DNA of 64,000 nucleotides from Reyranella sp. GTDB lineage: Bacteria; Pseudomonadota; Alphaproteobacteria; Reyranellales; Reyranellaceae. Positions 10,725 through 18,841 of this stretch are shown here, piece after piece; within the stretch, counting starts at the first letter, position 1; each line of letters begins with the position of its first letter. The DNA lies in contig NZ_SCVH01000166.1 of assembly GCF_004296935.1 (NCBI RefSeq), positions 62,001 to 126,000 on the forward strand, in the 5' to 3' direction. Made by a program: the position numbers and the translations under genes. A model generated the notes under the pieces. The model had not been told where the DNA came from. It did no database searches and saw only the letters and a program-made list of their open reading frames with translations.

Positions 10725-11887
10725 GCGATCAGCCGCTCGAGGAGCGCATTGAGGCGCTGTCGGCCCGACGCGGTAGCGCGGAGGCGATCCGGTTCGATCT
10801 CGAGGAAGCCCGCCCTGACCAGCGGCGCCAGCCTGGCCTCACCCAGTGCCGCCACGGGATCGGCGCCGGTGACGGACGCGAACGTGGCGCGGTCGATGCC
10901 GTCGGCCAGTCGCAGTCCCATCATCAACGCCTCCTCCACCAGATCCTGCCCGGCAACCACCGAGCTTTCCGCCGTGCCGTGGCCGGCCTGCTCGACGGCG
11001 TCCAACCAGGCTTCCGGTCCACTCGCCCGCCGCGTCGCCCGCTTGGCCGGGGCCTGTGCCGGGCGTTCGGCGAAGCGGCCGTGGGCGCCCGGTCCGATGC
11101 CGACGTAATCCTGATACCGCCAATAGATCAAATTATGGCGGCAGGCAGCCCCCGGCCGGGCGTGGTTGGATATTTCGTAGGCGGGGAGGCCAGCCACCGC
11201 GAGACGCGCCTGGGTCGCCTCGAACATCGAGGCTGCCGCCTCCTCGTCCGGCAGGACGAAGGCGCCGCGGGCATGATCGGTGAAGAAGCGGGTGCCGCGC
11301 TCGATGGTCAGCTGGTAAAGCGAGAGGTGCTCGCCCGCGAGGCCGAGTGCGCGCTCCAGTTCCTCGGCCCAGGCCTCGGGTGTCTGGCCCGGCCGGGCAT
11401 AGATCAGGTCGAACGAGAAGCGGGAGAAGTGCCGTCGCGCGGTGCCGAGGGCTTCAAGCGCCTCGTCGGTCGAGTGCTCGCGGCCGAGGAATTTGAGCGA
11501 CGGGGCGTCCAGCGCCTGGATGCCCAGAGACACGCGATTGACGCCGGCCTCGGCCAGGGCCGCGAACCTCCGGGCCTCGACCGAGGTCGGGTTGGCTTCC
11601 AGGGTGATCTCGACATCGGCAGCACAATCCCACAGCTCCCGGGTCCGCGCGATCACGGCCGCCACGGTCTCGGGCGCCATCAGCGACGGCGTACCGCCGC
11701 CGAAAAAGATCGTCTCGACGCGCTGGTCCGGTGCCTCGCGGGCGGCATGCTCCAGCTCCTTCAGGAGCGCGTCGCGCCAGCGCGCCTGTTCGACGCCGTC
11801 GCGAACATGGCTGTTGAAGTCGCAGTAGGGGCACTTCGACTTGCAGAAGGGCCAATGGACATAGACGCCCAGCGGCTGCGCGCTCAT
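10721..11887 (-). CDS. hemW: Radical SAM haem chaperone HemW
   Basis: HemW is a radical-SAM protein, related to coproporphyrinogen III dehydrogenase, that binds haem and inserts it into haem proteins. The 388 residues include the 4Fe-4S motif CKSKCPYCDFNSHV near residue 18, with the CxxxCxxC spacing. The glycine-rich FFGGGTPSLM motif and ELTLEANPTSVE-type sequence follow. The NPTSVE-LGIQALD stretch and the C-terminal HemN-like domain (MGLRLADGID) are present. It sits in the conserved rph-rdgB-hemW order with 4-base overlaps. Older annotations often call this protein HemN, but HemW fits better by length and context. Confidence 0.94.
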   Translation of the reverse strand: MSAQPLGVYVHWPFCKSKCPYCDFNSHVRDGVEQARWRDALLKELEHAAREAPDQRVETIFFGGGTPSLMAPETVAAVIARTRELWDCAADVEITLEANPTSVEARRFAALAEAGVNRVSLGIQALDAPSLKFLGREHSTDEALEALGTARRHFSRFSFDLIYARPGQTPEAWAEELERALGLAGEHLSLYQLTIERGTRFFTDHARGAFVLPDEEAAASMFEATQARLAVAGLPAYEISNHARPGAACRHNLIYWRYQDYVGIGPGAHGRFAERPAQAPAKRATRRASGPEAWLDAVEQAGHGTAESSVVAGQDLVEEALMMGLRLADGIDRATFASVTGADPVAALGEARLAPLVRAGFLEIEPDRLRATASGRQRLNALLERLIA

Positions 11888-12498
11888 CTGAAGCAGGCCT
11901 CGACCATCATCCGGAAAGCACGGCCTCGATGACTGATGGCGTTCTTCTCGGCATCGGACATTTGCGCCGTCGTCCGGGTATCGCCTTTCGGCTGGAAGCA
12001 GGGATCATAGCCGTGGCCGCCGCTGCCGCGCGGCGGCCAGACGATGCTGCCGTCGCAAGTGCCGTGGAACAGCTCGAGATGCTCATCGGGCCAGGCCAGC
12101 GCCAGCACGCAATGGAAGGTGGCGGCTCGCGCGACGTCGGTCCTGGGAACGTCGCGCTTGGCGAGTTCGTCCTGGATGCGCTGCATGGCGACTTTGGCGT
12201 CGCGTGCCGGACCCTCCCAGTCGGCTGAATGGACCCCGGGCTGCCCGTCGAGCGCATGTACGCTGAGGCCGGAATCGTCGGCCAGTACCGGCAATCCACT
12301 CGCCCGAGTCGCTGCCAGCGCCTTGATGGTGGCGTTCTCCTCGAAGGTAATGCCGGTCTCGTCGGGCGCCGGCAGGCCGAGCTCGCCCGCCGAGACGATC
12401 TCGACGCCGAATGCGCCGAGCATGGTGCGGATCTCGCCCGCCTTGCCGCGGTTGTGGGTGGCCACCACCAGCTTGGGCAAGACGAAGCGGCGCGGCAT
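11884..12498 (-). CDS. rdgB: XTP/dITP pyrophosphatase RdgB/HAM1
   Basis: Hydrolyses non-canonical purine nucleoside triphosphates (XTP, dITP) so that they are not built into DNA or RNA. The 204-residue product has the N-terminal THNRGKAGEI (substrate-binding motif), FEENATIKA, the ADDSGLSVHALDG catalytic loop, GYDPCFQP and SHRGRAF, all diagnostic of the family. I start at the ATG overlapping the rph stop (TGATG). The open frame continues upstream, but only as shadow of rph. Part of the rph-rdgB-hemW operon. Confidence 0.95.
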   Translation of the reverse strand: MPRRFVLPKLVVATHNRGKAGEIRTMLGAFGVEIVSAGELGLPAPDETGITFEENATIKALAATRASGLPVLADDSGLSVHALDGQPGVHSADWEGPARDAKVAMQRIQDELAKRDVPRTDVARAATFHCVLALAWPDEHLELFHGTCDGSIVWPPRGSGGHGYDPCFQPKGDTRTTAQMSDAEKNAISHRGRAFRMMVEACFR

Positions 12499-13217
12499 CA
12501 GGTTTTGCCGATCGCCAGTCGCTGCAGGCGCGCCAGTTCGCCGACGCCCTTCTTGGCAAGATTGAGCAGTTCCATGAACTGCGCCTCGCTGAACGGCTTG
12601 TCTTCGGCCGTGCCCTGGACCTCGACGATGCCGCCATCGCCGGTCAGCACGAAGTTGGCGTCGGCCTGGGCCTTGGAATCCTCGGGATAGTCGAGGTCGA
12701 GCACCGCCGCGCCCTCGAACAGGCCGCACGACACCGCCGCCACCTGGCCGCTCATCGGGTTGGCCGTGAGCTTGCCGTCCTTGATCAGTCGCTCGAAGGC
12801 GAAATGCAGCGCCACCCAGGCGCCGGTGATGCTGGCCGTCCTGGTGCCGCCATCGGCCTGCAGCACGTCGCAGTCGATATTTATTTGTCGCTCGCCCATG
12901 GCCGGCAAATCGACGACGGCGCGCAGCGCGCGGCCGATCAGGCGCTGGATCTCCTGGGTACGGCCCGACTGCTTGCCGCGAGCAGCCTCACGGTCCGTGC
13001 GGGTATGGGTCGAGCGCGGCAACATGCCGTATTCGGCAGTGACCCAGCCTCGCCCCGAATTACGCAGGAACGGCGGCACTTTGTCGTCGACCGAGGCGGT
13101 GCAGAGGACATGGGTTTCGCCGAACTTCACCAGGCACGAGCCTTCGGCGTAGCGCGAGAAGCCCGGCTCCAGGGAAATCGGGCGTAGTTGGTCGGGACTG
13201 CGGCCGGAAGGGCGCAT
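12498..13217 (-). CDS. rph: Ribonuclease PH
   Basis: Phosphate-dependent 3'-5' exoribonuclease that trims tRNA 3' ends. The 239-residue frame begins with the invariant [13 protein letters not shown]. It continues with [67 protein letters not shown] and a C-terminal [11 protein letters not shown]. Three ATGs are possible; the chosen one has AGGAG at a 7-base spacing and matches the family N-terminus. It is the first gene of a leftward operon and divergent from hrcA, a classic alphaproteobacterial arrangement. Confidence 0.95.
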   Translation of the reverse strand: MRPSGRSPDQLRPISLEPGFSRYAEGSCLVKFGETHVLCTASVDDKVPPFLRNSGRGWVTAEYGMLPRSTHTRTDREAARGKQSGRTQEIQRLIGRALRAVVDLPAMGERQINIDCDVLQADGGTRTASITGAWVALHFAFERLIKDGKLTANPMSGQVAAVSCGLFEGAAVLDLDYPEDSKAQADANFVLTGDGGIVEVQGTAEDKPFSEAQFMELLNLAKKGVGELARLQRLAIGKT

Positions 13218-13320
13218 CATTCTTCTCCTGAACATATATCGCCCGAATGGCGGGCGGCCGGTGTAGCGCCGGGACGGTTACGAATCCAGCCGCCCCCTTT
13301 AGCCTTCTTGGCTGCGTTCA

Positions 13321-13349
13321 TTGACCCGCCCCCTTGTACTACCTACATT
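13321..13349 (+). promoter_or_regulatory. Putative hrcA promoter (leaderless configuration)
   Basis: TTGACC (13321-13326) and TACATT (13344-13349) are separated by exactly 17 bases. The expected transcription start, 7 bases after the -10, coincides with the hrcA ATG at 13356. The bases between are T/C-rich (TTTCC) with no Shine-Dalgarno. I see no CIRCE inverted repeat (TTAGCACTC-N9-GAGTGCTAA) here. Confidence 0.55.
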
Positions 13350-13355
13350 TTTTCC

Positions 13356-14459
13356 ATGGCGATCCACCGTATCGGCTCTCCCGGGGGGGTCCTCGCCGAT
13401 AGTCCCCCCGGACAACGGCAGACGGCCTCGGTTGCCGAGTTGAACGACCGCGCGCGCGAGGTCCTGCGCCTGGTCGTTGAGGGCTACGTCGAGACCGGCG
13501 AGCCGGTGGGCTCCCGCGCCCTCACGCGCAAACTGTCGGAGACGCTGTCGCCCGCCACCATCCGCAACATCATGGCGGATCTGCAGGATGTCGGGCTGCT
13601 CTATGCCCCCCACACCTCGGCGGGCCGCCTGCCGACCGACGCCGGTCTGAAGCTCTTCGTCAACGGTCTGCTCGAGGTCGGCAACATTTCCGAGGAAGAA
13701 CGCAGCAGCATCGAGGCGCGCTGCGCCACGGTCGGCCGCAGCGTTACCGAGGCGCTGGAGCAGGCGACGACGCTGCTCTCCGGCCTGTCGCGCTGCGCCG
13801 GCCTCGTGATGGCGCCCAAGACCGAGCAGCCGCTGAAGCATATCGAGTTCGTCAATCTTGGCCCCGGACGCGCGCTGGTTGTGACCGTCACGCAATCGGG
13901 CCATGTCGAGAACCGCGTCATCGACACGCCTTTGGGCATGCCGCCGTCGGCGTTGATCGAGGCCACCAATTATCTCAACGCGCGCCTGATGGGGCGCACC
14001 TTCGAGGATGCGCGTCGCCTCATTCTGGAAGACCTGAAGCTGCAGCGAGCCGAGCTGAACGACCTCACCGCGCGCGTGATCGAATCGGGCCTGGCGACCT
14101 GGGCGGGCGAGCCAGGCAGCGCGCTGATCGTGCGCGGTCAGGCGCGGCTCCTGGAGGACATCACCGCGATCGAGGATCTCGAACGCGTCCGTACGCTGTT
14201 CGACGCGCTCGAGCGCGGCGAGGGTTTCGTGCGGCTGCTCGAGCTTTCCAACACGGCGTCGGGCGTGCAGATCTTCATCGGTTCCGACAATCCGCTGTTC
14301 GCCAACACCGGCTGTTCGATGGTGGTGGCGCCGTTCCGCGATTCGCAGGAACGGATCCTGGGCGCCATCGGCGTCATCGGCCCGACGCGACTCAACTACG
14401 CCCGCATCATCCCGCTGGTCGACTACACCGCCCGCGCCATCGGCCGTGTTGTCGGCTAG
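13356..14459 (+). CDS. hrcA: Heat-inducible transcription repressor HrcA
   Basis: Represses groESL/dnaK-type heat-shock operons through CIRCE operators. The 367-residue protein has the N-terminal winged helix (LRLVVEGYVETGEPVGSRAL, then SPATIRNIMADL and LLYAPHTSAGRLPTD). The GAF-like HrcA domain follows, ending in the conserved GAIGVIGPTRLNYARIIPLVDYTA. The chosen ATG has a promoter ending 6 bases upstream and no ribosome-binding site. The open frame does continue 56 codons further upstream into the rph leader. grpE, often the next gene, is absent; an L,D-transpeptidase gene on the other strand follows instead. Confidence 0.95.
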   Translation: MAIHRIGSPGGVLADSPPGQRQTASVAELNDRAREVLRLVVEGYVETGEPVGSRALTRKLSETLSPATIRNIMADLQDVGLLYAPHTSAGRLPTDAGLKLFVNGLLEVGNISEEERSSIEARCATVGRSVTEALEQATTLLSGLSRCAGLVMAPKTEQPLKHIEFVNLGPGRALVVTVTQSGHVENRVIDTPLGMPPSALIEATNYLNARLMGRTFEDARRLILEDLKLQRAELNDLTARVIESGLATWAGEPGSALIVRGQARLLEDITAIEDLERVRTLFDALERGEGFVRLLELSNTASGVQIFIGSDNPLFANTGCSMVVAPFRDSQERILGAIGVIGPTRLNYARIIPLVDYTARAIGRVVG

Positions 14460-14478
14460 CGCGTTCACACGGGCCGGC

Positions 14479-15087
14479 TCACCAGTCTTTTTCGTCGAAA
14501 TCTTCCAGCGTCTTCATCTCGGCGCCTTCGCCGCTCGCCGGCACCTGCTCGGACGCCGGAAGCGCCAACACGCGCAGGCGGGTCGCGGGGCCGAGCAGTG
14601 GCACCAGTTCCAGCAGGTCGGCTTGCGAGAAGGCGACGCAGCCCTTGGTCGGCGCATAATCCTCGCGCGCGACATGGAGGAAAATGGCGCTGCCCCATTC
14701 GCCCTCCGGCGGGTCGTCGTTGTAGCCGACCACGACCACGAGGTCGTAGAGGGCGTCCTCGCGCCACATCTTCTCGGCGCTCCAGTCGTTGGGCACATGG
14801 ACCAGCCGGTTGTAGGTCGGCGACTGGGGGTCGTCGCACCAGCCGTCGTGCTCGGAGATCGGCCGGGCCGGCAGGCGGACCTTGGGCAGCACCAGCCGGT
14901 CGTTGCGGAAATAGAGGCGACGTAGCGGATATTCTCCTGCCGGCGTGGCGGCATCGCCCTCGACCTTGTCCTCGCGGATGCCGCCTTCACCCACCGTGCA
15001 GCGCCAGCGCCGGGGCCCCAGGGTGGCCCAGCCCAGTGAGGTTTCAGCCGAATCGGCCTGCACGATCAGGATATTCTCGTCGGTCAT
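14479..15087 (-). CDS. L,D-transpeptidase family (YkuD-type) protein
   Basis: A 202-residue protein with a YkuD-like catalytic region. The active-site segment is [20 protein letters not shown], with the nucleophilic Cys in KGCV. An upstream [14 protein letters not shown] matches the substrate-side strand of L,D-transpeptidases. No signal peptide is evident from the annotated ATG, unusual for an enzyme that cross-links peptidoglycan or anchors lipoproteins in the periplasm. It may therefore act in the cytoplasm or use another export route. It is a single gene, convergent with hrcA and divergent from the FAH-family gene. Confidence 0.85.
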   Translation of the reverse strand: MTDENILIVQADSAETSLGWATLGPRRWRCTVGEGGIREDKVEGDAATPAGEYPLRRLYFRNDRLVLPKVRLPARPISEHDGWCDDPQSPTYNRLVHVPNDWSAEKMWREDALYDLVVVVGYNDDPPEGEWGSAIFLHVAREDYAPTKGCVAFSQADLLELVPLLGPATRLRVLALPASEQVPASGEGAEMKTLEDFDEKDW

Positions 15088-15139
15088 TGCCTGGCACTCC
15101 GGTGCCCTTCATAAAGGCACGCTCTTGAGGGGGAAAGCG

Positions 15140-15841
15140 ATGGCTTATGTCGTGACGCCGCCGGCCACTGTCGGCGTGCCGGTCCATGGAACCGGCGACC
15201 TGTTCCCGGTCCGCCGCATCTTCTGCGTCGGCCGCAACTATGCCGCCCATGCCCGCGAGATGGGCCATGATCCCGACCGCGAGCCGCCCTTCTTTTTCAC
15301 CAAGCCGGCCGACGCCATCGTCATCTGCGCCGATCCCAAGAACCCGACCAAGGTCGCCTATCCGTCAGCCACCAAGAACCTGCACCACGAGATGGAGCTG
15401 GTGGTGGCGATGAAGTCCGGTGGCGCCAACATCGCCATCGACAAGGCGCTCGATCACGTCTTCGGCTACGGCGTCGGCCTCGACATGACCCGCCGCGACC
15501 TGCAGAACCAAGCCAAGGACATGGGCCGGCCGTGGGACATGGGCAAGGGCTTCGACCAGTCCGCGCCGATCGGAGAGATCTTCCCCGCATCGAAAATCGG
15601 CCATCCGTCGAAGGGCACCATCCAGCTCGATGTGAACGGCAAGACCCGCCAGAAGTCGGACCTCAACGCCCTGATCTGGAGCGTGCCGGAGACGATCTCG
15701 TATCTGTCGGGCCTGGTGGCGCTGGCCGCCGGCGACCTGATCTACACAGGTACGCCCGACGGCGTGGCCGCGGTGGTCAAGGGCGACACGCTGGCCGGCT
15801 TCGTCGATGGCTGCGGAACCGTCACCTGCACGCTGGTCTAG
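15140..15841 (+). CDS. Fumarylacetoacetate hydrolase family protein
   Basis: A 233-residue enzyme of the FAH superfamily, which hydrolyses C-C bonds of acyl-pyruvates or isomerises related compounds. The core is [39 protein letters not shown] (metal-binding His/Glu), [12 protein letters not shown] and the C-terminal [13 protein letters not shown]. Length and N-terminus resemble fumarylpyruvate hydrolases of aromatic (gentisate) degradation, but no other pathway genes are nearby, so the substrate is open. The ATG has a G-rich Shine-Dalgarno (GAGGGGG) about 7 bases upstream. Confidence 0.9.
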   Translation: MAYVVTPPATVGVPVHGTGDLFPVRRIFCVGRNYAAHAREMGHDPDREPPFFFTKPADAIVICADPKNPTKVAYPSATKNLHHEMELVVAMKSGGANIAIDKALDHVFGYGVGLDMTRRDLQNQAKDMGRPWDMGKGFDQSAPIGEIFPASKIGHPSKGTIQLDVNGKTRQKSDLNALIWSVPETISYLSGLVALAAGDLIYTGTPDGVAAVVKGDTLAGFVDGCGTVTCTLV

Positions 15842-15845
15842 CCAG

Positions 15846-16763
15846 CTATAATTGTTGGGCGCGGAAGGTGTCGCACTTGCGGTAATCGCCGCTGTCGAGG
15901 CCGACGCGGAACCAGCGCGTGCGCTGGGCGCTGCTGCCGTGCGTAAAGCTGTCGGGAACGACGCGGCCCTGCGTCTGGCGCTGCAATCTGTCGTCACCGA
16001 TCGCCGTCGCCGCGGCCATCGCCTGATCGATGTCGCGATCGTCGATCATCTTGCCGCCGCGCTGGCGGTCGGCGCGGTTGGCCCAGACACCGGCAAAGCA
16101 ATCGGCCTGCAATTCGGTCCGCACCGACAGCGCGTTGCCGTCGCGCTTGCTCATGCTCTGGCGCATCTGCTGCACCTGGCCCGAGATGCCGAGCAGGTTC
16201 TGGACGTGGTGCCCGATCTCGTGGGCGATGACGTAGGCTTGTGGAAACTGGCCGGGCGCATGGAAGCGCTGGGCGAGTTCGTCGAAGAAGCCGAGGTCGA
16301 GATAAACGCGCTGGTCGGCGGGGCAATAGAACGGCCCCATGGCGGCCTGGCCGACGCCGCAGTCGGTGCGCGTGGCGTCGCGGAACAGTACCAGCTTGGG
16401 CTCGCGATAGACCTTGCCCATGTCGCGGAAGATGTCGGACCACACGGTCTCGGTGCTTTTCAGCACGCGCGCCACGAACTGCGTTTCTGGATCGGCTGCG
16501 GGCCGCTGGGCGGGATGGCTGGCTGACGATGATGGCGCCGGCGCATGGCTCGAGGTGCCGCCGGTCATGCCGCCCAGGATCTCGCCGGGGTCGGCACCGA
16601 ACAGCAGCGCCAGCACGATGAAGCCCACCACGCCCAGTCCACCCGTGAACACGCCGTCGCCGCCCATCGGCATCGGAAAGCCGCCCCCCAGGCTGCCACC
16701 AAATCCGCCGCCGTCGTCGCGCCGGTCCTCGATGTTGCTGCTCTCGTCGCCGTCCATCTGCAT
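15846..16763 (-). CDS. Neutral zinc metallopeptidase (YpfJ family)
   Basis: A 305-residue membrane-anchored protein. After a short charged, Gly-rich N-terminus there is one hydrophobic segment (about residues 43-57, GLGVVGFIVLALLFG) and a Ser/Pro-rich linker. The peptidase-like domain follows, with the zinc-binding HEIGHHVQ motif and TELQADCFAGVWA supplying the third ligand. It ends near the stop of the convergent FAH gene, and its start is 39 bases from the divergent exonuclease III gene. The longer open frame upstream is antisense to that gene and was not used. Biological substrates of this family are poorly known. Confidence 0.9.
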   Translation of the reverse strand: MQMDGDESSNIEDRRDDGGGFGGSLGGGFPMPMGGDGVFTGGLGVVGFIVLALLFGADPGEILGGMTGGTSSHAPAPSSSASHPAQRPAADPETQFVARVLKSTETVWSDIFRDMGKVYREPKLVLFRDATRTDCGVGQAAMGPFYCPADQRVYLDLGFFDELAQRFHAPGQFPQAYVIAHEIGHHVQNLLGISGQVQQMRQSMSKRDGNALSVRTELQADCFAGVWANRADRQRGGKMIDDRDIDQAMAAATAIGDDRLQRQTQGRVVPDSFTHGSSAQRTRWFRVGLDSGDYRKCDTFRAQQL

Positions 16764-16802
16764 GGTGAGGCCTCCACCGCCTTGGCCTATAGTGCGTATC
16801 CA

Positions 16803-17624
16803 ATGAGCCTGACGGTCGCCACCTGGAATATCAACTCGGTCCGCCTGCGGATCGGTAACGTCGAGCGGTACCTGCGGCTGCGCAAGCCGGACGTGCTCTG
16901 CCTGCAGGAAACCAAGTGCCCGGACGAGTTCTTCCCGCACCTCGCGTTCGAGGCGCTGGGTTACACCCACCGCCTCGTCCAGGGCATGAAGTCCTACAAC
17001 GGCGTGGCGATCCTCTCGAAGGTGCCGTTCACCGCCACCACCATCCACCATCGCTGCGGCAAGGAGGATTGCCGCCATATCGAAGTCGCGCTCGATCTCG
17101 GCGGCGATCCGATCCTGCTCGACAATCTCTACATCCCGGCGGGCGGCGATATTCCCGATGTCGCCCAGAACGTGAAGTTCGCGCACAAGCTCGACTTCTA
17201 CCGCGAGATGGCCAAGTGGTACGCCAGCCACAAGCCCAGGCCGCGCGCCCGCAAGGGCCTGCGCCGCATCGCCGTCGGCGACCTCAACGTGGCGCCGCTC
17301 GAGCACGACGTGTGGAACCACAAGCAGCTGCTCAAGATCGTGTCGCACACGCCCGTCGAGGTCGACCTGTTCGCCCAGATGCAGGCGTCGCTCGACTGGA
17401 TCGACGTGCCGCGCCGTTTCGTGGCCGCCGACAAGAAACTCTATTCGTGGTGGAGCTACCGCAACACCGACTGGCGGGCTTCGAATCGCGGCCGCCGGCT
17501 CGACCACATCCTCGCCACGCCGGCGTTGTCGGGAGCGATCAGCGGCTATCGCATCGACGCCGACCTGCGCGACTGGGAGAAGGCATCCGACCATGTGCCG
17601 GTGCTGGCGACATTCGAGATTTAG
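16803..17624 (+). CDS. xth: Exodeoxyribonuclease III
   Basis: AP endonuclease and 3'-5' exonuclease of base-excision repair. The 273-residue product has the endonuclease/exonuclease/phosphatase fold: ATWNINSVRLRI, LCLQETKC (metal-binding Glu), SYNGVAIL, VGDLNVAP (catalytic Asp-Asn), and the C-terminal RLDHILATPAL with SDHVPVLATF holding the catalytic Asp-His pair. The length and order are normal. The small membrane-protein gene 11 bases downstream is probably co-transcribed. Confidence 0.95.
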   Translation: MSLTVATWNINSVRLRIGNVERYLRLRKPDVLCLQETKCPDEFFPHLAFEALGYTHRLVQGMKSYNGVAILSKVPFTATTIHHRCGKEDCRHIEVALDLGGDPILLDNLYIPAGGDIPDVAQNVKFAHKLDFYREMAKWYASHKPRPRARKGLRRIAVGDLNVAPLEHDVWNHKQLLKIVSHTPVEVDLFAQMQASLDWIDVPRRFVAADKKLYSWWSYRNTDWRASNRGRRLDHILATPALSGAISGYRIDADLRDWEKASDHVPVLATFEI

Positions 17625-17635
17625 GGGTGGCGACC

Positions 17636-17878
17636 ATGCATATCATCTTCATCATACTGATCGGTTTCCTGGTGGGCCTCGTGGCGCGCTGGATCGGCCC
17701 CGGTGCGCACATCCACGGATTCTGGATCACGGTCCTGATCGGCATCGCGGGTTCGGTGATCGCGACCTATGGCGGCCAAGCACTCGGCCTCTATCGCGTC
17801 GGGCGGCCGGCGGGCTTCATCGGCTCGGTCGTGGGCGCGATCGCCCTGTTGGCGCTCGTCCAGCTGTTCGGCCGCTAG
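17636..17878 (+). CDS. GlsB/YeaQ/YmgE-family stress-response membrane protein
   Basis: An 80-residue, almost wholly hydrophobic protein with three predicted membrane spans and the family pattern GFLVGLVARWI ... GFWITVLIGIAGSVI ... GFIGSVVGAIALLALV. Members are often induced by acid or general stress, with no known biochemical activity. A GGGG stretch lies 10 bases before the ATG. Its last 4 bases overlap the stop of the convergent methyltransferase gene. Confidence 0.88.
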   Translation: MHIIFIILIGFLVGLVARWIGPGAHIHGFWITVLIGIAGSVIATYGGQALGLYRVGRPAGFIGSVVGAIALLALVQLFGR

Positions 17879-18363
17879 TTCACCCGATAGAGGAAATACC
17901 GGTCCTTCGGCACGCCGGCCGGCTCGGGCAGGCGCTGCCAGCGCGGCACTTCAAGCGACTGGTTGGCGAGGATGTAGCCGCCCGACCCGGCCAGCGCATC
18001 CAGCGCCGGGCCGAGCCAGGCGCCCATCGCCATGTTGGCGGCGTGATCGCCGGTGCCGAGATCGGTGTGGATCAGCGCCGCCACGGCGCCCAGCTTCCCG
18101 GCGGCCCGCGGTAGCGCGTCCCGCGCCTCGCCCAGGAACAGGCGATCGTCGGGCGGGATGCAGTCGGGATGGGCCGCTACCTGGCGCTCGAAGACGTAGA
18201 TGTCGCGGCCGGGAAAGAGGTCGCGCAGGTGATCGTAGGTGCGGCCATTGCCCAGCCCGATCTCGAGGATCGGGCCACCCAGCCGGTCGACCGCGGGCTT
18301 CAGGAAATTCAGGCAGTCGCGCTGCGCCTGCATGCGCGCGATGAAACTGTCGAGACGGCTCAT
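17875..18363 (-). CDS. Small class I methyltransferase-like protein
   Basis: A 162-residue protein with a SAM-binding motif I (GGPILEIGLGNGRTYDHLRD, about residue 29), an acidic strand end (IYVFERQV), and a strand 4 region (AALIHTDLGTGDH). This is the minimum Rossmann methyltransferase core. It is the last gene of a leftward set (ABC exporter, cyclic-nucleotide-binding protein, this gene) with short gaps. The substrate is unknown; the pairing with a transporter may point to modification of an exported molecule. Confidence 0.8.
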   Translation of the reverse strand: MSRLDSFIARMQAQRDCLNFLKPAVDRLGGPILEIGLGNGRTYDHLRDLFPGRDIYVFERQVAAHPDCIPPDDRLFLGEARDALPRAAGKLGAVAALIHTDLGTGDHAANMAMGAWLGPALDALAGSGGYILANQSLEVPRWQRLPEPAGVPKDRYFLYRVN

Positions 18364-18372
18364 GCGCGGCGG

Positions 18373-18822
18373 TCAGGCGGGCTTGGTGGCTGCTTGCAGC
18401 TTCTGGTTGGTGTCCTCGAGGCGATGCGCCAGCTCGCGCATGATCTCGACCGCCATCTGCGGGAACTCGGCCACCAGGCGGTAGAACATGTCCTTGGTGA
18501 TCTTGAGCGTGGCAAGCGGCTCCTTCGCCTTGATCGTCGCGGTGCGCGGCACGTCGCACAGGATGGCGATCTCGCCGAAGAAGCTGTTCTTCTTCATCTC
18601 CGCCACGGCGATCTGGCCGCCCGCCGCGTCGATCAGCACGTCCGCCGTGCCGCCCAGGATGACGTACATCGTGTCGCCCTGGTCGCCCTGATGGCAGACC
18701 TCCTGACCCGCGGCGAAGTTCACCCGCTCGCTGGTGAAGGCCAGCAATTTCAGCTTGGCCTGCTCGATCTTGGAGAAGATCGGCACCCGCTTGAGCAGCT
18801 CGACTTCTTCATTGAGGTTCAT
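18373..18822 (-). CDS. Cyclic nucleotide-binding domain protein
   Basis: A 149-residue, single-domain protein of the CRP/cNMP-binding fold. It has the beta-roll (FAAGQEVCHQGDQGDTMYVI) and the phosphate-binding cassette FFGEIAILCDVPRTATI, with the Gly-Glu and Arg contacts in place. A final helix follows, with no DNA-binding domain. It therefore acts as a small regulatory or sensor subunit rather than a transcription factor. Lying 19 bases after the degenerate ABC exporter, it may regulate that transporter. Two class III cyclases elsewhere in the window could supply the ligand. Confidence 0.9.
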   Translation of the reverse strand: MNLNEEVELLKRVPIFSKIEQAKLKLLAFTSERVNFAAGQEVCHQGDQGDTMYVILGGTADVLIDAAGGQIAVAEMKKNSFFGEIAILCDVPRTATIKAKEPLATLKITKDMFYRLVAEFPQMAVEIMRELAHRLEDTNQKLQAATKPA

Positions 18823-18841
18823 CGCGTCCTCCTCGTTGCCG

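Noticed and set aside
13218-13355. CIRCE element for hrcA autoregulation
   Set aside because: No sequence resembling TTAGCACTC-N9-GAGTGCTAA is present in the rph-hrcA gap.
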